A DNA stretch of 64,000 nt from Fretibacter rubidus (GCF_041429785.1 NZ_CP163423.1:2418001-2482000); one strand, 5' to 3'; numbered from the stretch's first letter, positions 26,753 to 36,808 are shown. Notes: generated by a model not told the origin, from the letters alone. Numbers and translations are program-made.

Positions 26753-27634
26753 TTACTTCTTCAGCTTGACAAAATAGTCAAAAATTTCCGGCACGTTACC
26801 GTTACCCATACCTGCATCGACAGCGGCCTGAAGGCTTGTTGATGTGGCCTCAGCCACAAGTGAACGTGAGCCCAAATCAGACATCATCTGCGCAAAGTAA
26901 CCAAGATCCTTATTCGCATTATTGATAGAAAAGCCGAGGTCACTCACGCCGTCTACCGCGTAGTTTTTACAAAACTTCATAAAGGGTGAGTTTGAAGGAC
27001 CGCTGGACATGATGTCATAAAGCTGTTGGCGATCGACACCCGCAAGCTCTGCCGCAGCAAACGCCTGAGACATAGCGGTCACGGTTGTCATACCCATGAA
27101 GTTATTGATGAGCTTTGTTGTGTGACCGGCACCAAGCGCGCCGAGATAAAAGACGTTTTCGCCCTGTTCTTTTAGCATTGCTTCGTATTTATCAAATGTC
27201 GCCTTGTCGCCAGCGGCCATAATATTCAGAAGGCCGTCTTTGGCGTGGGCTGGTGTGCGGCCAAGCGGGGCATCAATCATGCCGACACCTTTTGCGGCCA
27301 AATCAGCGCCAATTTTCTTTGTAGACGCCGGAATGGACGTACCAAAATCAATGAGCACAGAGCCTTTTTTAATACCTGCTAAAACGCCATTGTCTCCGTA
27401 AACAATCTTTTCAACGACGGCAGAGGTTGTGAGACAAAATTCGACGATATCCGATTTCTCGGCCAGTTCTTTTGGCGTCTTTGCTTGGCTTGCATTACCG
27501 CGTGCAAGGACGGCATCAACGGCGTCCTGATTAAGGTCCATAACGATAACTTCAAAGCCTCGCTTCTGAAGGTTTTCCACCATATTGCCGCCCATAAGGC
27601 CAAGGCCAATAAATCCTATGACTGGTTTTGACAT
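26753..27634 (-). CDS. NAD(P)-dependent DEH reductase (beta-hydroxyacid dehydrogenase family)
   Basis: This protein of about 293 residues has a Rossmann nucleotide site IGFIGLGLMGGNM at its N-terminus and the catalytic Lys block GAGHTTKLINN near residue 170. It belongs to the 3-hydroxyisobutyrate dehydrogenase/tartronate semialdehyde reductase family. In alginate loci, members of this family reduce 4-deoxy-L-erythro-5-hexoseulose uronate (DEH) to KDG, and its placement between kdgF and kdgK supports that. The start at 27634 has an AGGAA 8 bases upstream. The longer frame to 27655 lacks this. Coenzyme choice cannot be read with certainty. Confidence 0.85.
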   Translation of the reverse strand: MSKPVIGFIGLGLMGGNMVENLQKRGFEVIVMDLNQDAVDAVLARGNASQAKTPKELAEKSDIVEFCLTTSAVVEKIVYGDNGVLAGIKKGSVLIDFGTSIPASTKKIGADLAAKGVGMIDAPLGRTPAHAKDGLLNIMAAGDKATFDKYEAMLKEQGENVFYLGALGAGHTTKLINNFMGMTTVTAMSQAFAAAELAGVDRQQLYDIMSSGPSNSPFMKFCKNYAVDGVSDLGFSINNANKDLGYFAQMMSDLGSRSLVAEATSTSLQAAVDAGMGNGNVPEIFDYFVKLKK

Positions 27635-27754
27635 ATTTATAATTCCTGTTTTCAAGTATAATCTAAAGAGTGAGTGATGCGGTTTTCACACCGCGTTAAT
27701 TAAAGAGCCCAATGTAGCTATAACGAAACTGATAACGCCTCGCGCCGTCTGCTT

Positions 27755-28132
27755 TTAAGCATTCGCCGCTTCGTTTGGCTTTGCGCCTTTGTAATAATTT
27801 TCGAAAAAATCTTCCCGGATCGGCGAGAACATATCGAGCAATGTACCGGCTTCAATACAGATAGCACCGTGCATCACATGTGGCGGCACGAAGAAACTAT
27901 CTCCCGCGCTCATGCGCTTTGTGACACCGTCAATCGTCACGTCAAAGACACCACTCTCAACGAAGGCAATTTGTGAATGGTAATGCTCATGCTGATACCC
28001 TTCTGCGCCTGTCTCAAACATGGCTTTCACGAGCATAAGGTCGTCATTATAGCCCATGATTTGACGTGTTATCCCGCCGCCAACATCTTCAACTTTTACG
28101 TCTTTTTGAAATGAAAATATTTCGCTTTGCAT
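27755..28132 (-). CDS. kdgF: KdgF-like cupin (unsaturated uronate to ketone conversion)
   Basis: This 125-residue single-domain cupin has the metal-binding pattern HEHYHSQ....E near residues 47-53, later PPHVMHG, and the family end LDMFSPIREDF. KdgF proteins catalyse conversion of the 4,5-unsaturated monouronate released by alginate or pectin lyases to the linear keto form, otherwise a slow spontaneous step. It is cytoplasmic, with no signal. The start codon directly follows the stop of the PL17 lyase gene that makes its substrate. A 120-bp gap with a small hairpin (27679-27694) separates it from the reductase gene. Confidence 0.9.
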   Translation of the reverse strand: MQSEIFSFQKDVKVEDVGGGITRQIMGYNDDLMLVKAMFETGAEGYQHEHYHSQIAFVESGVFDVTIDGVTKRMSAGDSFFVPPHVMHGAICIEAGTLLDMFSPIREDFFENYYKGAKPNEAANA

Positions 28133-30325
28133 TTAAGGCTCTCCATTCGAATGAAATACTTTATAGGGCCCCGTCCAGACCATATCTTGACCGTCAACCG
28201 ACACGCTATGTGCTTGATCTTCTGTCATGCTTTTTGCAATCCCCAACCCGACAATAGCGCCAGTTTTTGTTTCAATCCGCACATAATCTGCGCTATCGCC
28301 AGCAAAGTGCTTCACATCTGCAACTTGGCTGTGGCTCCCGATTGTATACTCAACGGTCGGGTTATAATCACCGTGAGGCTCAATCACAGACACAAAGCGA
28401 GCGCCGTTCGTCGTTGTGGCACGCAGGATAAATGCAGGCTCATTACGCAGGTTAAAATCAGGGTCATTCGCGCCGATTTCTGCAAAAAGAACCTTTGTGT
28501 TCTCTGGCACGGCTGTGGTGACAGAATAGAAGCTACGGTCAAGAAGCCAGGTAATTTGAGACGTTTCACCCGCGTCAGCCTCCCCAACTTTCCATAAATA
28601 TTGGTAACCGTTTGCCGTACCAAGCGGTTTACGAATAAGTGTGTCGGCTTCGATGTCTAAATTCGTATCAACAATATGCCCATTGTAATAAAATGGTAAA
28701 TCATATTGATGCGGTGTATCGGCATGACCCGTCATCACGTCAATAATAACAGGGCGAGTAAAGGCCGGGTCGTCAATCATAGCAACGTTACGAACCATGC
28801 GGACATCATCATAGGCTGTCGAAATTTCAGCTGACGTTATCTTCAAACCGTCCGATACGTAAAATGTACCTAGCTCTGGCGAATGTTGATTTCCCAGCAC
28901 TGTGGAGCCGCCAAAATGACTAGTTTCGTCAACAACGAGCGCGTTATGCGCAATCGTCTGCTTAGCAAATTTATTATTCTCAGGCAGGTAATGCCCGCCG
29001 TATTTGGCCTCTACGTTGAGGAAGCGCGCGGCGGCATAATCCCGTAAAATTTCATAGCCGGCATCATAAACCAGAATTCCCATTTTATCGAAATGGCCAT
29101 GACCCAAGCCTTGGGATGTATTCTTTGCAACGATGACTAAATCATCGGGATCCTCTGACGCCCGAATAATATCAAGCGCGCCTTCTGTGCCGTCTTCACC
29201 GTCACCAAGACGCATAGTGCGGTAGTTAAAAGGCTCACCCTTTCCCGCAACAATGTCTTGCGACAATTTACGGCTTTCTGGCGTTAGCATGAACCGCCCT
29301 TGCGCTTTGCCAATAGAAAGCAGGCCTTTGTCACCGGTCAAATCATAAGCAATCGCGACACCGTGAACAAGCTCTCTTGTCTTGATGCCCTTTTCCTTAA
29401 TCGCATCATTGATAGGGAAAAACAGGCCTCCATAATTTTGCTGGATCGTTGTATAAATTGCTTTTCTCAAAATCCCGTCGCGCTTTTCAAAAATTTTAAG
29501 CTCGGGGTTATTTTTCTGAACTTCTTGCGCGAAAATCACGAAAGGCATCAAGGCAAAACGCTGATAATACGGACCCTCATTGTAATATCCGTCTGGGGAA
29601 AACAGCTTATCCATTTGTTTTAGAAAGCCCGCATCGCCTGACTTATCAAGACCAAGCAAGGCTTGCTGCACATACTCATCATCACCAATTGCGTAGCCCG
29701 TCAGGCCAACGGCAGCCGTCGCCCATGTGCCGTGATTATGAACTTTGTTAAACGTTTCGGGCGAGCCATCAGATAGAAAATCCGACATATTTCTTAGCAA
29801 ATCTGTCTCGATTAAATCCCGCTGTTCTTGCGTTAGCGTATCTTTTATAGCGGCGTAGCTTTGCGCGGCATTGAGTAACCACATGCTTTCATTCAAGTTC
29901 TGCCAAAACATTCGGCCTGGGGACTGCTCTTTCTTGGCGGGGTGCAACGCCCAAGACGGGTAAACCTTCGCATAGGCGAGCATAAGCTTGCCCGCATAAT
30001 CGGCATATTGCTTTTCACCTGTCAGCTTGTAAATCTGGCCTGCATTATAAATCAGCGTCGCATATTGCTTGTGCTTTTCATGCGTATAACCGCCGCCGGG
30101 ATCTTTTGGAACGGGCACAGTGATAGGCAGTTTCATTTGCGCCTCAAGCTGCACTTTAGCCGCATTCAGATCGTCTTCAAAGGTTGGCCCCTGATAAGAA
30201 GACGCCGCAACATTCGCCTTTTTAGAACCGACCGAGCCTTGCGCAGTGGGTGATTGAGATGGCTGGCAGCCAGCCACAGTCAAAGACACGCCACCAGCGA
30301 TTATGAGTGAAGAAAGCTTACGCAT
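28133..30325 (-). CDS. PL17 oligoalginate lyase (lipoprotein)
   Basis: This 730-residue exo-type alginate lyase releases monouronates from oligoalginate. The lipoprotein signal ends TVAGC. The N-terminal alpha/alpha barrel (about residues 60-370) carries KVHNHGTW and EGPYYQRFAL, which match the Asn-His and Tyr active-site residues known in PL17. The C-terminal heparinase II/III-like beta-sheet domain has GLGHGHFDKMG and YGGHYLPEN. Lipid anchoring suggests action at the periplasmic face of a membrane. It overlaps the PL6 stop (TAATG) and is followed directly by kdgF. Confidence 0.93.
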   Translation of the reverse strand: MRKLSSLIIAGGVSLTVAGCQPSQSPTAQGSVGSKKANVAASSYQGPTFEDDLNAAKVQLEAQMKLPITVPVPKDPGGGYTHEKHKQYATLIYNAGQIYKLTGEKQYADYAGKLMLAYAKVYPSWALHPAKKEQSPGRMFWQNLNESMWLLNAAQSYAAIKDTLTQEQRDLIETDLLRNMSDFLSDGSPETFNKVHNHGTWATAAVGLTGYAIGDDEYVQQALLGLDKSGDAGFLKQMDKLFSPDGYYNEGPYYQRFALMPFVIFAQEVQKNNPELKIFEKRDGILRKAIYTTIQQNYGGLFFPINDAIKEKGIKTRELVHGVAIAYDLTGDKGLLSIGKAQGRFMLTPESRKLSQDIVAGKGEPFNYRTMRLGDGEDGTEGALDIIRASEDPDDLVIVAKNTSQGLGHGHFDKMGILVYDAGYEILRDYAAARFLNVEAKYGGHYLPENNKFAKQTIAHNALVVDETSHFGGSTVLGNQHSPELGTFYVSDGLKITSAEISTAYDDVRMVRNVAMIDDPAFTRPVIIDVMTGHADTPHQYDLPFYYNGHIVDTNLDIEADTLIRKPLGTANGYQYLWKVGEADAGETSQITWLLDRSFYSVTTAVPENTKVLFAEIGANDPDFNLRNEPAFILRATTTNGARFVSVIEPHGDYNPTVEYTIGSHSQVADVKHFAGDSADYVRIETKTGAIVGLGIAKSMTEDQAHSVSVDGQDMVWTGPYKVFHSNGEP

Positions 30326-32607
30326 TACGGGTTTAATCCTGTATTATTTTCAATAATCGCTGTTGGCGCTGTGCCGCTGTTAAGCTCGACATTGATGACA
30401 GCGGGCGTTGCAATAAAGGTGTTATCCGTGACCCTTGTTTTTGGCTCGCCAACCGTGTGATTAATCACAAAAGGCGCGCTATCCTCTATCTTGTTCTTGG
30501 ACACATCTGTCACCTGCACACCGTGAATATAAAGCGATGATTTTGACTTGTTACGTTTATCTTTACCCACATTTTTCAAAACACTATTCGTGATTTCAAG
30601 ATGCGGACCAAAGGTGCTTTCGTCCGTCCCGCCGCGGTAATAGTCAACGATATCGCCACCGATATTTTCAAATGTCGAATTTCGTATCGTTAAATATTCC
30701 GCATTATAAATGCCGTAATCGTCAATCTCAGCATCCAGCGAAAAAACAGCGCCCGTGACATCAGTAAAGCTAGAATCTTCAACTAAAATATAATCTGCAA
30801 AAGTGCCCTTAGCTGCTTTTACAACAGTGAAAGAATGATTGATATCAATGTCCGTGAAATTGGAATTAAGAATTTCCAAACGGTAGTTCTGCAGCATTGA
30901 GTAAGGGCTTGTCCGAATAACGGCATTCCCCGCATTATCGGGACTATCTTTGCCGGAAATATTCAGACCGTCTATTTGCAAGCTACCGCCGTCCAAAATT
31001 TCAAACAGGGTTGTGCGCTCAAAACTTACGTTTGCCTGACCACCACCCGAAAAGCTTAGCGGCTTGTCGAGCTTAATAAATTTACTGACCACATGATTGC
31101 CTGGTGCAAGGGCAAGCGTGTCCCCAGCCGAGGCGTTTTGCACAGCTTCAAAAAGCGCATTATCTTCGGCTTTCACAGCAATGGTTTTGCCAGAGCCAAA
31201 GGCAACAACAGGCTCTGCCTTTGGATACCAATCGGGGCCAACCATATCCTTAGTCGTCACCACCAAATCGCGCGGCGCACCAGAAGCAATATCGGCGTCA
31301 GGGTAAAGCAAGCCGTTGGATGCGCGTGATAGGGTTAAATCTTGACGCGTAAAACCGTCAGCAAAATCTGGCACATCGCGGTTGGCGATAATGTTATCGT
31401 CAAAGGCAATGCCAGAAACATCATCATAAACTGTGAAAACATCACGCCCATCAGCGTTAGAGATTAGATTGCTTTTGAACACACTATCAATTGGAACGGC
31501 GCTACGCTCACTATCGCTACCCGCAGCGAGCTGGATATTATCACTATTCACCAGCGTGTTGCTCTCAATCACCGCGTCTTTGACTTGATGATAGCGGTTG
31601 ATACTAGAATTAGGCACACCGTTCATCACAACAAGCGCCCCACCAAACCGTGTCCCCTTTAGGCCTTCCATATAATTTCCGCGTACAGTTTGCCCCGCAT
31701 TAATCACGCGAATACCGCCTGTGTGATCTGCGTCACCACCAAAGAAAACATTGCCTTCAATCAGGTTATTGTTGCCGTGACGCATCGTTAGCGTTCCGCG
31801 GCTCTCAAAAAAGGTATTATTCCGAAAAACGTTTTCGCCAGATTTATTTGAGATAATCTCAAGCTCGCCATCAGCGCGGTCAAAATAATTATTCTCAACG
31901 ACCGTATAGCTATTGCTAAGCGAATAATGACTTGTCCCAATGCGGAGCGTTTCGCCGCCATTAGATCCCAAAATAGGGCGCGGGCCAAAGTAATTATGAT
32001 CAATCCGGTGACGGTTTTCTTGGCTGGCTTCGGTTTGCAACCGCACAGCCATTGTCACACCCTTATTACGCTTACCGACAAGATGGTTGTGGTCAAAACG
32101 GTTATTCTTACCGTACATCAACACCCAGCTATCAACCTCAAAGCGCTCTGGTTGATTGAAATTATCAATAACCACCTCGGTTACCCGAGAGTTATTGGCC
32201 AATGTTTCCTTGTCCTGCCGAAAAGCGATGACCTCGCCCGTCGGCGTGTATCCGTCCTTGAACACAAGGCCGGACACTTCCAGAAACTCCCCCCCCAATC
32301 GTAAATTTGATTGCCCCGTAAGAAACACTTCGCCTTTGGTCTCAGCCATAAGACGTATCGGTTTATCGGCCTCGCCCTTGCCAACGAAAAGGATTTCAAA
32401 ATCCTCCCACGTTCCGTCCGCAAGTTTTATTGTGTCGCCAGGGCCCGCTTTTGATAATGCATCTTGATAGGCGGCCTGCGTATCAACTAGATAGACACCC
32501 AACTCTGCGGTCGGCGCGCCTTGGCATGCCGTTAGCAAAAGGGCGACCGATAGCGGCACTAAACGCAAAGCGTTACCATGAATATTAAAGCTTATAGCAA
32601 GCGCCAC
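30325..32607 (-). CDS. PL6 alginate lyase (chondroitinase B-like, two beta-helix domains, lipoprotein)
   Basis: This 760-residue enzyme begins at a GTG at 32607, supported by GGGGA upstream, and has a lipoprotein signal ending LLTAC. The N-terminal right-handed beta-helix (about residues 35-420) holds the PL6 catalytic Lys and Arg in ISNKSGENVF and LTMRHGNNN. A second beta-helix fills about 470-755, giving the long two-domain PL6 architecture. Such enzymes often prefer polyG or short oligomers, but the preference cannot be read here. It is the first gene of the lyase operon and has the regulator palindrome just upstream. Confidence 0.92.
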   Translation of the reverse strand: MALAISFNIHGNALRLVPLSVALLLTACQGAPTAELGVYLVDTQAAYQDALSKAGPGDTIKLADGTWEDFEILFVGKGEADKPIRLMAETKGEVFLTGQSNLRLGGEFLEVSGLVFKDGYTPTGEVIAFRQDKETLANNSRVTEVVIDNFNQPERFEVDSWVLMYGKNNRFDHNHLVGKRNKGVTMAVRLQTEASQENRHRIDHNYFGPRPILGSNGGETLRIGTSHYSLSNSYTVVENNYFDRADGELEIISNKSGENVFRNNTFFESRGTLTMRHGNNNLIEGNVFFGGDADHTGGIRVINAGQTVRGNYMEGLKGTRFGGALVVMNGVPNSSINRYHQVKDAVIESNTLVNSDNIQLAAGSDSERSAVPIDSVFKSNLISNADGRDVFTVYDDVSGIAFDDNIIANRDVPDFADGFTRQDLTLSRASNGLLYPDADIASGAPRDLVVTTKDMVGPDWYPKAEPVVAFGSGKTIAVKAEDNALFEAVQNASAGDTLALAPGNHVVSKFIKLDKPLSFSGGGQANVSFERTTLFEILDGGSLQIDGLNISGKDSPDNAGNAVIRTSPYSMLQNYRLEILNSNFTDIDINHSFTVVKAAKGTFADYILVEDSSFTDVTGAVFSLDAEIDDYGIYNAEYLTIRNSTFENIGGDIVDYYRGGTDESTFGPHLEITNSVLKNVGKDKRNKSKSSLYIHGVQVTDVSKNKIEDSAPFVINHTVGEPKTRVTDNTFIATPAVINVELNSGTAPTAIIENNTGLNP

Positions 32608-32680
32608 AATGTCCCCATTTCAAATTATTATTATAATTTGAATATCAGGAAAAATAGCCCGCAAGTCAACCAATATTAAA

Positions 32681-32702
32681 TACCAATATTCCAATATTGG
32701 TA
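32681..32702. promoter_or_regulatory. Palindromic regulator site upstream of the PL6 gene
   Basis: TACCAATATT (32681-32690) and AATATTGGTA (32693-32702) form a perfect inverted repeat with a CC spacer. Another ACCAAT lies at 32669-32674. The half-site is the same as in the 24241 and 36902 operators but with outward order and wider spacing. The site lies between the regulator gene and the PL6 gene, within the lyase operon promoter region. Confidence 0.65.
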
Positions 32703-32711
32703 TAGGCTAAG

Positions 32712-33461
32712 CTAATCTATTTGAGAGCTTAGCAGAAAACGTGAGCGGCTTTCTGACGCTTTGCGCTTCACTTCACGGTAAGCCTCCTCCTCTGAGGCGA
32801 CAAGCAGCGCTTCAATCATACGTGTAAAGTGCTCTCGCATCGCGGCCCGTGCCGCAGATGAGTCGCGGGCCTTTAACGCATCCAGAATACGGCGATGCTC
32901 ACGCTCCCGGTGGTCTGCATCTTTTTGACACACCGCACCATAAACGCGCTGCACTTGCGCAGCTTCAGACCGCATTTTCCACATGTTTTCAATCGTATAG
33001 ATAATAGCGGGGTTATTCGTGGCCTGCGCAATTGTCAGATGAAAAAGCCGGTCGGCCTCTTCGTGGTGACCGTCATTCGCGTCATCGCCCGAGACCATGT
33101 CTTGCACGTAACCTTCCAAGGCCTCCAGTGCTTCGTCCGTAATAATAGGCGCCGCAAGCGCGGCAGCTTCAGACTCAAATAAGGCCCGCGCCTCGGTTAG
33201 CTCAAACGGTCCAACTTTGGGCAGACCCCGCCCCAATTGACCAGAGCCATCCAAAACATAGGCGCCAGACCCAACCTTAATATCGATACGGCCTTGGGCC
33301 TGTAATGAAATTTCAGCTTCACGCACGGAGACGCGACTCACGCCAAATTTTTCGGCCAAGTCACGCTCACCTGGCAATCGACTACCCGGCGGGAATACAC
33401 CGGAATCAATAAGCTCTAAAATCTGATTAGCCACTGTATGATAAAGACGTTGATCAGCCAT
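32712..33461 (-). CDS. FadR-type GntR transcriptional regulator of the alginate locus
   Basis: This protein of about 249 residues has an N-terminal winged helix (LPGERDLAEKFGVSRVSVREA) and a helical FCD ligand domain (about residues 95-225), with His/Asp residues suited to a metal-bound acid ligand (HEEADRLFHLTIAQATNN and HREHRRILDA). Start at 33461 is supported by GAGGGA. FadR/UxuR relatives bind TTGGT...ACCAA palindromes and respond to sugar acids. Several such sites occur in this locus, including two half-sites before this gene, so autoregulation and derepression by KDG or DEH are likely (inference). Confidence 0.9.
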   Translation of the reverse strand: MADQRLYHTVANQILELIDSGVFPPGSRLPGERDLAEKFGVSRVSVREAEISLQAQGRIDIKVGSGAYVLDGSGQLGRGLPKVGPFELTEARALFESEAAALAAPIITDEALEALEGYVQDMVSGDDANDGHHEEADRLFHLTIAQATNNPAIIYTIENMWKMRSEAAQVQRVYGAVCQKDADHREREHRRILDALKARDSSAARAAMREHFTRMIEALLVASEEEAYREVKRKASESRSRFLLSSQID

Positions 33462-33484
33462 AAGTCCCTCCACCAAAGCTTTAT

Positions 33485-33522
33485 ACCAATATGAGCATCT
33501 AAAGGCGTTTGTCTATACCAAT
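33485..33522 (-). promoter_or_regulatory. Paired TATACCAAT half-sites upstream of the GntR gene
   Basis: TATACCAAT occurs twice, with ACCAAT at 33485-33490 and 33517-33522, 32 bp apart in direct orientation. They lie 24-61 bp before the regulator start codon. They match half of the palindromic sites elsewhere in the locus, suggesting weak or autoregulatory binding. Confidence 0.45.
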
Positions 33523-33538
33523 TTATTTTTTGGAAAGA

Positions 33539-33572
33539 AAAAGGCGCGACATCCAAAGATGTCGCGCCTTTT
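33539..33572. terminator. Strong bidirectional intrinsic terminator
   Basis: A perfect stem pairs 33539-33553 with 33558-33572 (GC core GGCGCGACATC) around a CAAA loop, with A-tract on the left and T-tract on the right. It ends the minus-strand TonB receptor transcript before the GntR gene. Confidence 0.88.
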
Positions 33573-33601
33573 GACGTTAAGATATGGAATGATCTAGCGG
33601 A

Positions 33602-36600
33602 CTAGAATTTACCGCGAATACCAAAGAAGATACGTGGGCCGTAAGAGTTGACCTCGTAAATATCATCTGGAACCCATTTAAACTGACGCTTAGGCTCATC
33701 AAACAGGTTGATGGCTTCGACAGATACACGGAAGTTATCATTCAACTTATATGACGCGCGCGCCTCAAACACACTCGTGTCACCAATTAAGCGGATACGT
33801 GTTCCGTTAGAAATGAACGGCTGGAAGTAATCAGAGCGGTATTTATAGATACCCTGTAAATCCAGGTCGCCGATTTGGTAATATACCTGACCCGAGAACA
33901 CGTGCTCTGAGAGGCCTGGGATGCTCGCCGCAGGAACAATACCTGCATTCGTTTGCGTAACAGTACCGTCAAGGCCGCGCGTGAACTGATCACCATAAAG
34001 GCTATCTTCAAATTCGAAATCTGTGTCAGCGTAGTTATAGCTTAGCTTCGTACCAAAGCCGCTCAGCGCGCCAGGCAGGTAAGAGAAGCGGTGTGACGCT
34101 GTGACTTCAAAACCATAAAGGTTGTTTGTGTCTTCGTTCACTTGCTGAACAGACACAGGGAAAGTCAACTCTTGACCACCAACTGTGTATGTTTCGTTTT
34201 GAACAACATTTTCAAACCCGCCGCGGAAGCGTTTGTAATAAGCGCCAACAGCAAAGATTGAATCTTCATTTGGATACCATTCGACACCCGCATCAAAGTT
34301 CCATGATGTCAGCGGCTTAAACGCTGGGTTACCACTTGTTGTCACGCCAGAAATCAATCCATCCAGTGATGTGATTGGGTTTTCATCATCATCCGTATCA
34401 ACAAATGAGATATTGCGGTTAAAGCCCATATCCGATGGGTCAGCACGCGAAATAGCCTTAAACACGCCAAGACGCATTAATGTCGTATCATTCAGATCGA
34501 TAATCGCATTAGCGCTTGGCAAGATCTCTGTGTAATCAAACTTTGACACAACACGCTCTGATGCACCGGCGCTTTCGACGTTGAAGGCGCCGTTTTCATT
34601 TGTGATGTTGAACGCTTGCCGGAAACCAACAGATTCAATCTCAGTGTTGACCAGACGCACACCAATATTACCACGCACAGGGTAAGCGCCCATTTGTGTC
34701 TCGTAATTCGTCATAGCGTAGAAGGCGGTGACATTTTCAGTCACATCAACCGTGCTCGACGTCTCACGCGTTAGCGACGGAATACCCGCGCTAAGCAGTG
34801 GCACAAGGTCATCGCCAGATGACAACAGACCGTTCAACACGCCGTTCAGGTCATTTAGCGAATCAATCGCTGTATTGACCAAACAGGTCGTATCAAGAAC
34901 AGCCCATGAGTTACGGGAGCTTAGCAAATTGCCGTCGCTATCGAAGTTTTGAACCAAATCACCATCGCGAATACTGCTTAGGAAGTTCGTTTCTGGGAAG
35001 TCCTGACCGCAGGCATCACGAGAATTCGCGATGATATTTAACAGGCCTGGCGCCCCGCGCAGGTCGCTGTCAAATTCGCTGCCGCTATTGACGTATAGAC
35101 GTCCGCCATTGTTATCGCGGATTTCAATTTCTGTCCGTGTGCCGTCATTGCGGTCACCGCCCGCAACACCCAGGAATTCAAGACTGGAATAACGACCACC
35201 AAACTCTAGACCTTTAAACATGCCTGTGTTTTCAAGATCATATGTGAAATCAAGACGCCCCGCCGTTGATGTATTGCGGCGCAGAAGATCGTTGTCGATA
35301 CGAATACGCAGACGGTCAACAAAATTTGTTGGGTCAGCCACATCAAATTCGTCATTAAACAGACGGTACTGCGGAATGCCGCTCGCGCTATCCCATTGAA
35401 TAACTGGCGTAATATTGGACTGAATACGATAGGCTAACTCTTGCTCTGTCCGTTCAGTGCGAGAATAAGATACATCGGCAGTCATATTTAACCGATTTGT
35501 GATGTCTACGCTGACGTTCACACCGCCACCAAGATACTCCTCGTTCTGCGCCCAATCACCGCCTTGGATTTCAATTGTGTTATCCGTGGTGAAAGACGTA
35601 ATGGCACCCGATGGGTTACGCTCCAGAAGCTCCAAAGTGCTCGTACCCTCATTACCGGGTAGGTCGATGTCGCGGTCATTACGCTTTTGGCCGTTAAAAG
35701 TCAGATCGTTGCGCTCTTCTGTGCGGTCACGGTTTGAATATTGAACATCAAAATTGATATCCATGCTGTCGCTTGGCTGGAATTGCAGGGCTGCAAAGAT
35801 TGCGTCACGCTGGTCGCGTGTGTCATTTTGACGGTAATGACGTTGTGACGGCACAAAGACGAAATCTTCGCCGTCGCTATAGGCAAGTCCTGTCGCAGGG
35901 TTGATAGTTGTATCATAGCCATCTGGAATACGGCTGCCGTCATCACGCGTACGGCTGCTGTTTTGGTCTTCGCAATCATCATCGCGGCTAGTCGCGACGC
36001 TCCCAAAACCTTGGTTTAGCGGGCTGTTGATAACACATGCAAACGATGAACCGCTAGTGTTACTGGTCGAGCGCACTTCTTGCTCTGGCTGTGAAATATC
36101 ACTGCGCTGCACACCAATCGCGAGGCCGACGCTACCGCCGCCTGTCATGTCCCACTGATCAACATAAGACGCTGTACCGCGGAAACCGATATCGCCAGCA
36201 AGCGTATCTTTTTGATCAAGCTGATCAGGGTTGACGTTACCTTTCAAATCAAACTGAAAGCGGCGCTTCCCATAATCCAGCGGCTTAAGTGTTTCGAGTT
36301 GGATTTGACCTGCAACACCGCCTTCGATTTGACTGGCGTCTTGTGTTTTGAAAATCGCTAGTTTGCTCATCAACTCGGACGGGAACATGGAGAAGTTAAC
36401 AGAGCGGTCACCAGAACCATTCGTTGCTTCGCGGCCGTTAAATGTTGTTGAGCTAAGATACGGCCCAAGACCCCGGATCGATACCTCAGTTGCACCGCCG
36501 TTTTCACGGTGAGACGCAACACCTGTGACAGTCTCTAGCGCTTCACCAATAGAGAGCGCGGGCAGATCACCAATTTCAGAAGCCGATAGACCATCAACGA

Positions 36601-36808
36601 TTTGTGTGCTTTGACGCTTTAACGCGATAGCATCTTGAATAACTTGGCGTGTACCTGTGACAATAACCTCGTCTGGGTCATTGTCTTGCGCAACAGCGGC
36701 TTGTGAAAAAGCAAGCGTTGAAGCCCCCACACTTAATAACAAAGCAGCCTTTAGAACGGGCTTAAACTTTGACTGTGAGGCAGGCAAAAATATGGAAGGT
36801 GTTGTCAT
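33602..36808 (-). CDS. TonB-dependent receptor of the alginate locus (proximal copy)
   Basis: This 1068-residue receptor has a signal peptide (ends QAAVAQ), EVIVTGTRQV as TonB-box-like start, a plug domain with ALETVTGVASHREN, VSIRGLGPYLSS and IEGGVAGQIQLETLKPL, and a large barrel ending in GIRGKF. RBS CAGGGGATATC precedes the ATG. It is of the TonB_Xanth_Caul type used for glycan oligomers. The operator ATTGGT-AAG-ACCAAT lies about 95 bp upstream and a strong terminator follows, so it forms its own transcript under the same regulator. Import of alginate oligosaccharides is inferred from context. Confidence 0.9.
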   Translation of the reverse strand: MTTPSIFLPASQSKFKPVLKAALLLSVGASTLAFSQAAVAQDNDPDEVIVTGTRQVIQDAIALKRQSTQIVDGLSASEIGDLPALSIGEALETVTGVASHRENGGATEVSIRGLGPYLSSTTFNGREATNGSGDRSVNFSMFPSELMSKLAIFKTQDASQIEGGVAGQIQLETLKPLDYGKRRFQFDLKGNVNPDQLDQKDTLAGDIGFRGTASYVDQWDMTGGGSVGLAIGVQRSDISQPEQEVRSTSNTSGSSFACVINSPLNQGFGSVATSRDDDCEDQNSSRTRDDGSRIPDGYDTTINPATGLAYSDGEDFVFVPSQRHYRQNDTRDQRDAIFAALQFQPSDSMDINFDVQYSNRDRTEERNDLTFNGQKRNDRDIDLPGNEGTSTLELLERNPSGAITSFTTDNTIEIQGGDWAQNEEYLGGGVNVSVDITNRLNMTADVSYSRTERTEQELAYRIQSNITPVIQWDSASGIPQYRLFNDEFDVADPTNFVDRLRIRIDNDLLRRNTSTAGRLDFTYDLENTGMFKGLEFGGRYSSLEFLGVAGGDRNDGTRTEIEIRDNNGGRLYVNSGSEFDSDLRGAPGLLNIIANSRDACGQDFPETNFLSSIRDGDLVQNFDSDGNLLSSRNSWAVLDTTCLVNTAIDSLNDLNGVLNGLLSSGDDLVPLLSAGIPSLTRETSSTVDVTENVTAFYAMTNYETQMGAYPVRGNIGVRLVNTEIESVGFRQAFNITNENGAFNVESAGASERVVSKFDYTEILPSANAIIDLNDTTLMRLGVFKAISRADPSDMGFNRNISFVDTDDDENPITSLDGLISGVTTSGNPAFKPLTSWNFDAGVEWYPNEDSIFAVGAYYKRFRGGFENVVQNETYTVGGQELTFPVSVQQVNEDTNNLYGFEVTASHRFSYLPGALSGFGTKLSYNYADTDFEFEDSLYGDQFTRGLDGTVTQTNAGIVPAASIPGLSEHVFSGQVYYQIGDLDLQGIYKYRSDYFQPFISNGTRIRLIGDTSVFEARASYKLNDNFRVSVEAINLFDEPKRQFKWVPDDIYEVNSYGPRIFFGIRGKF

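Noticed and set aside
28127-28597. Plus-strand frame of 156 codons antisense to the PL17 gene
   Set aside because: Wholly inside a clear lyase gene, no RBS, unlike any family.
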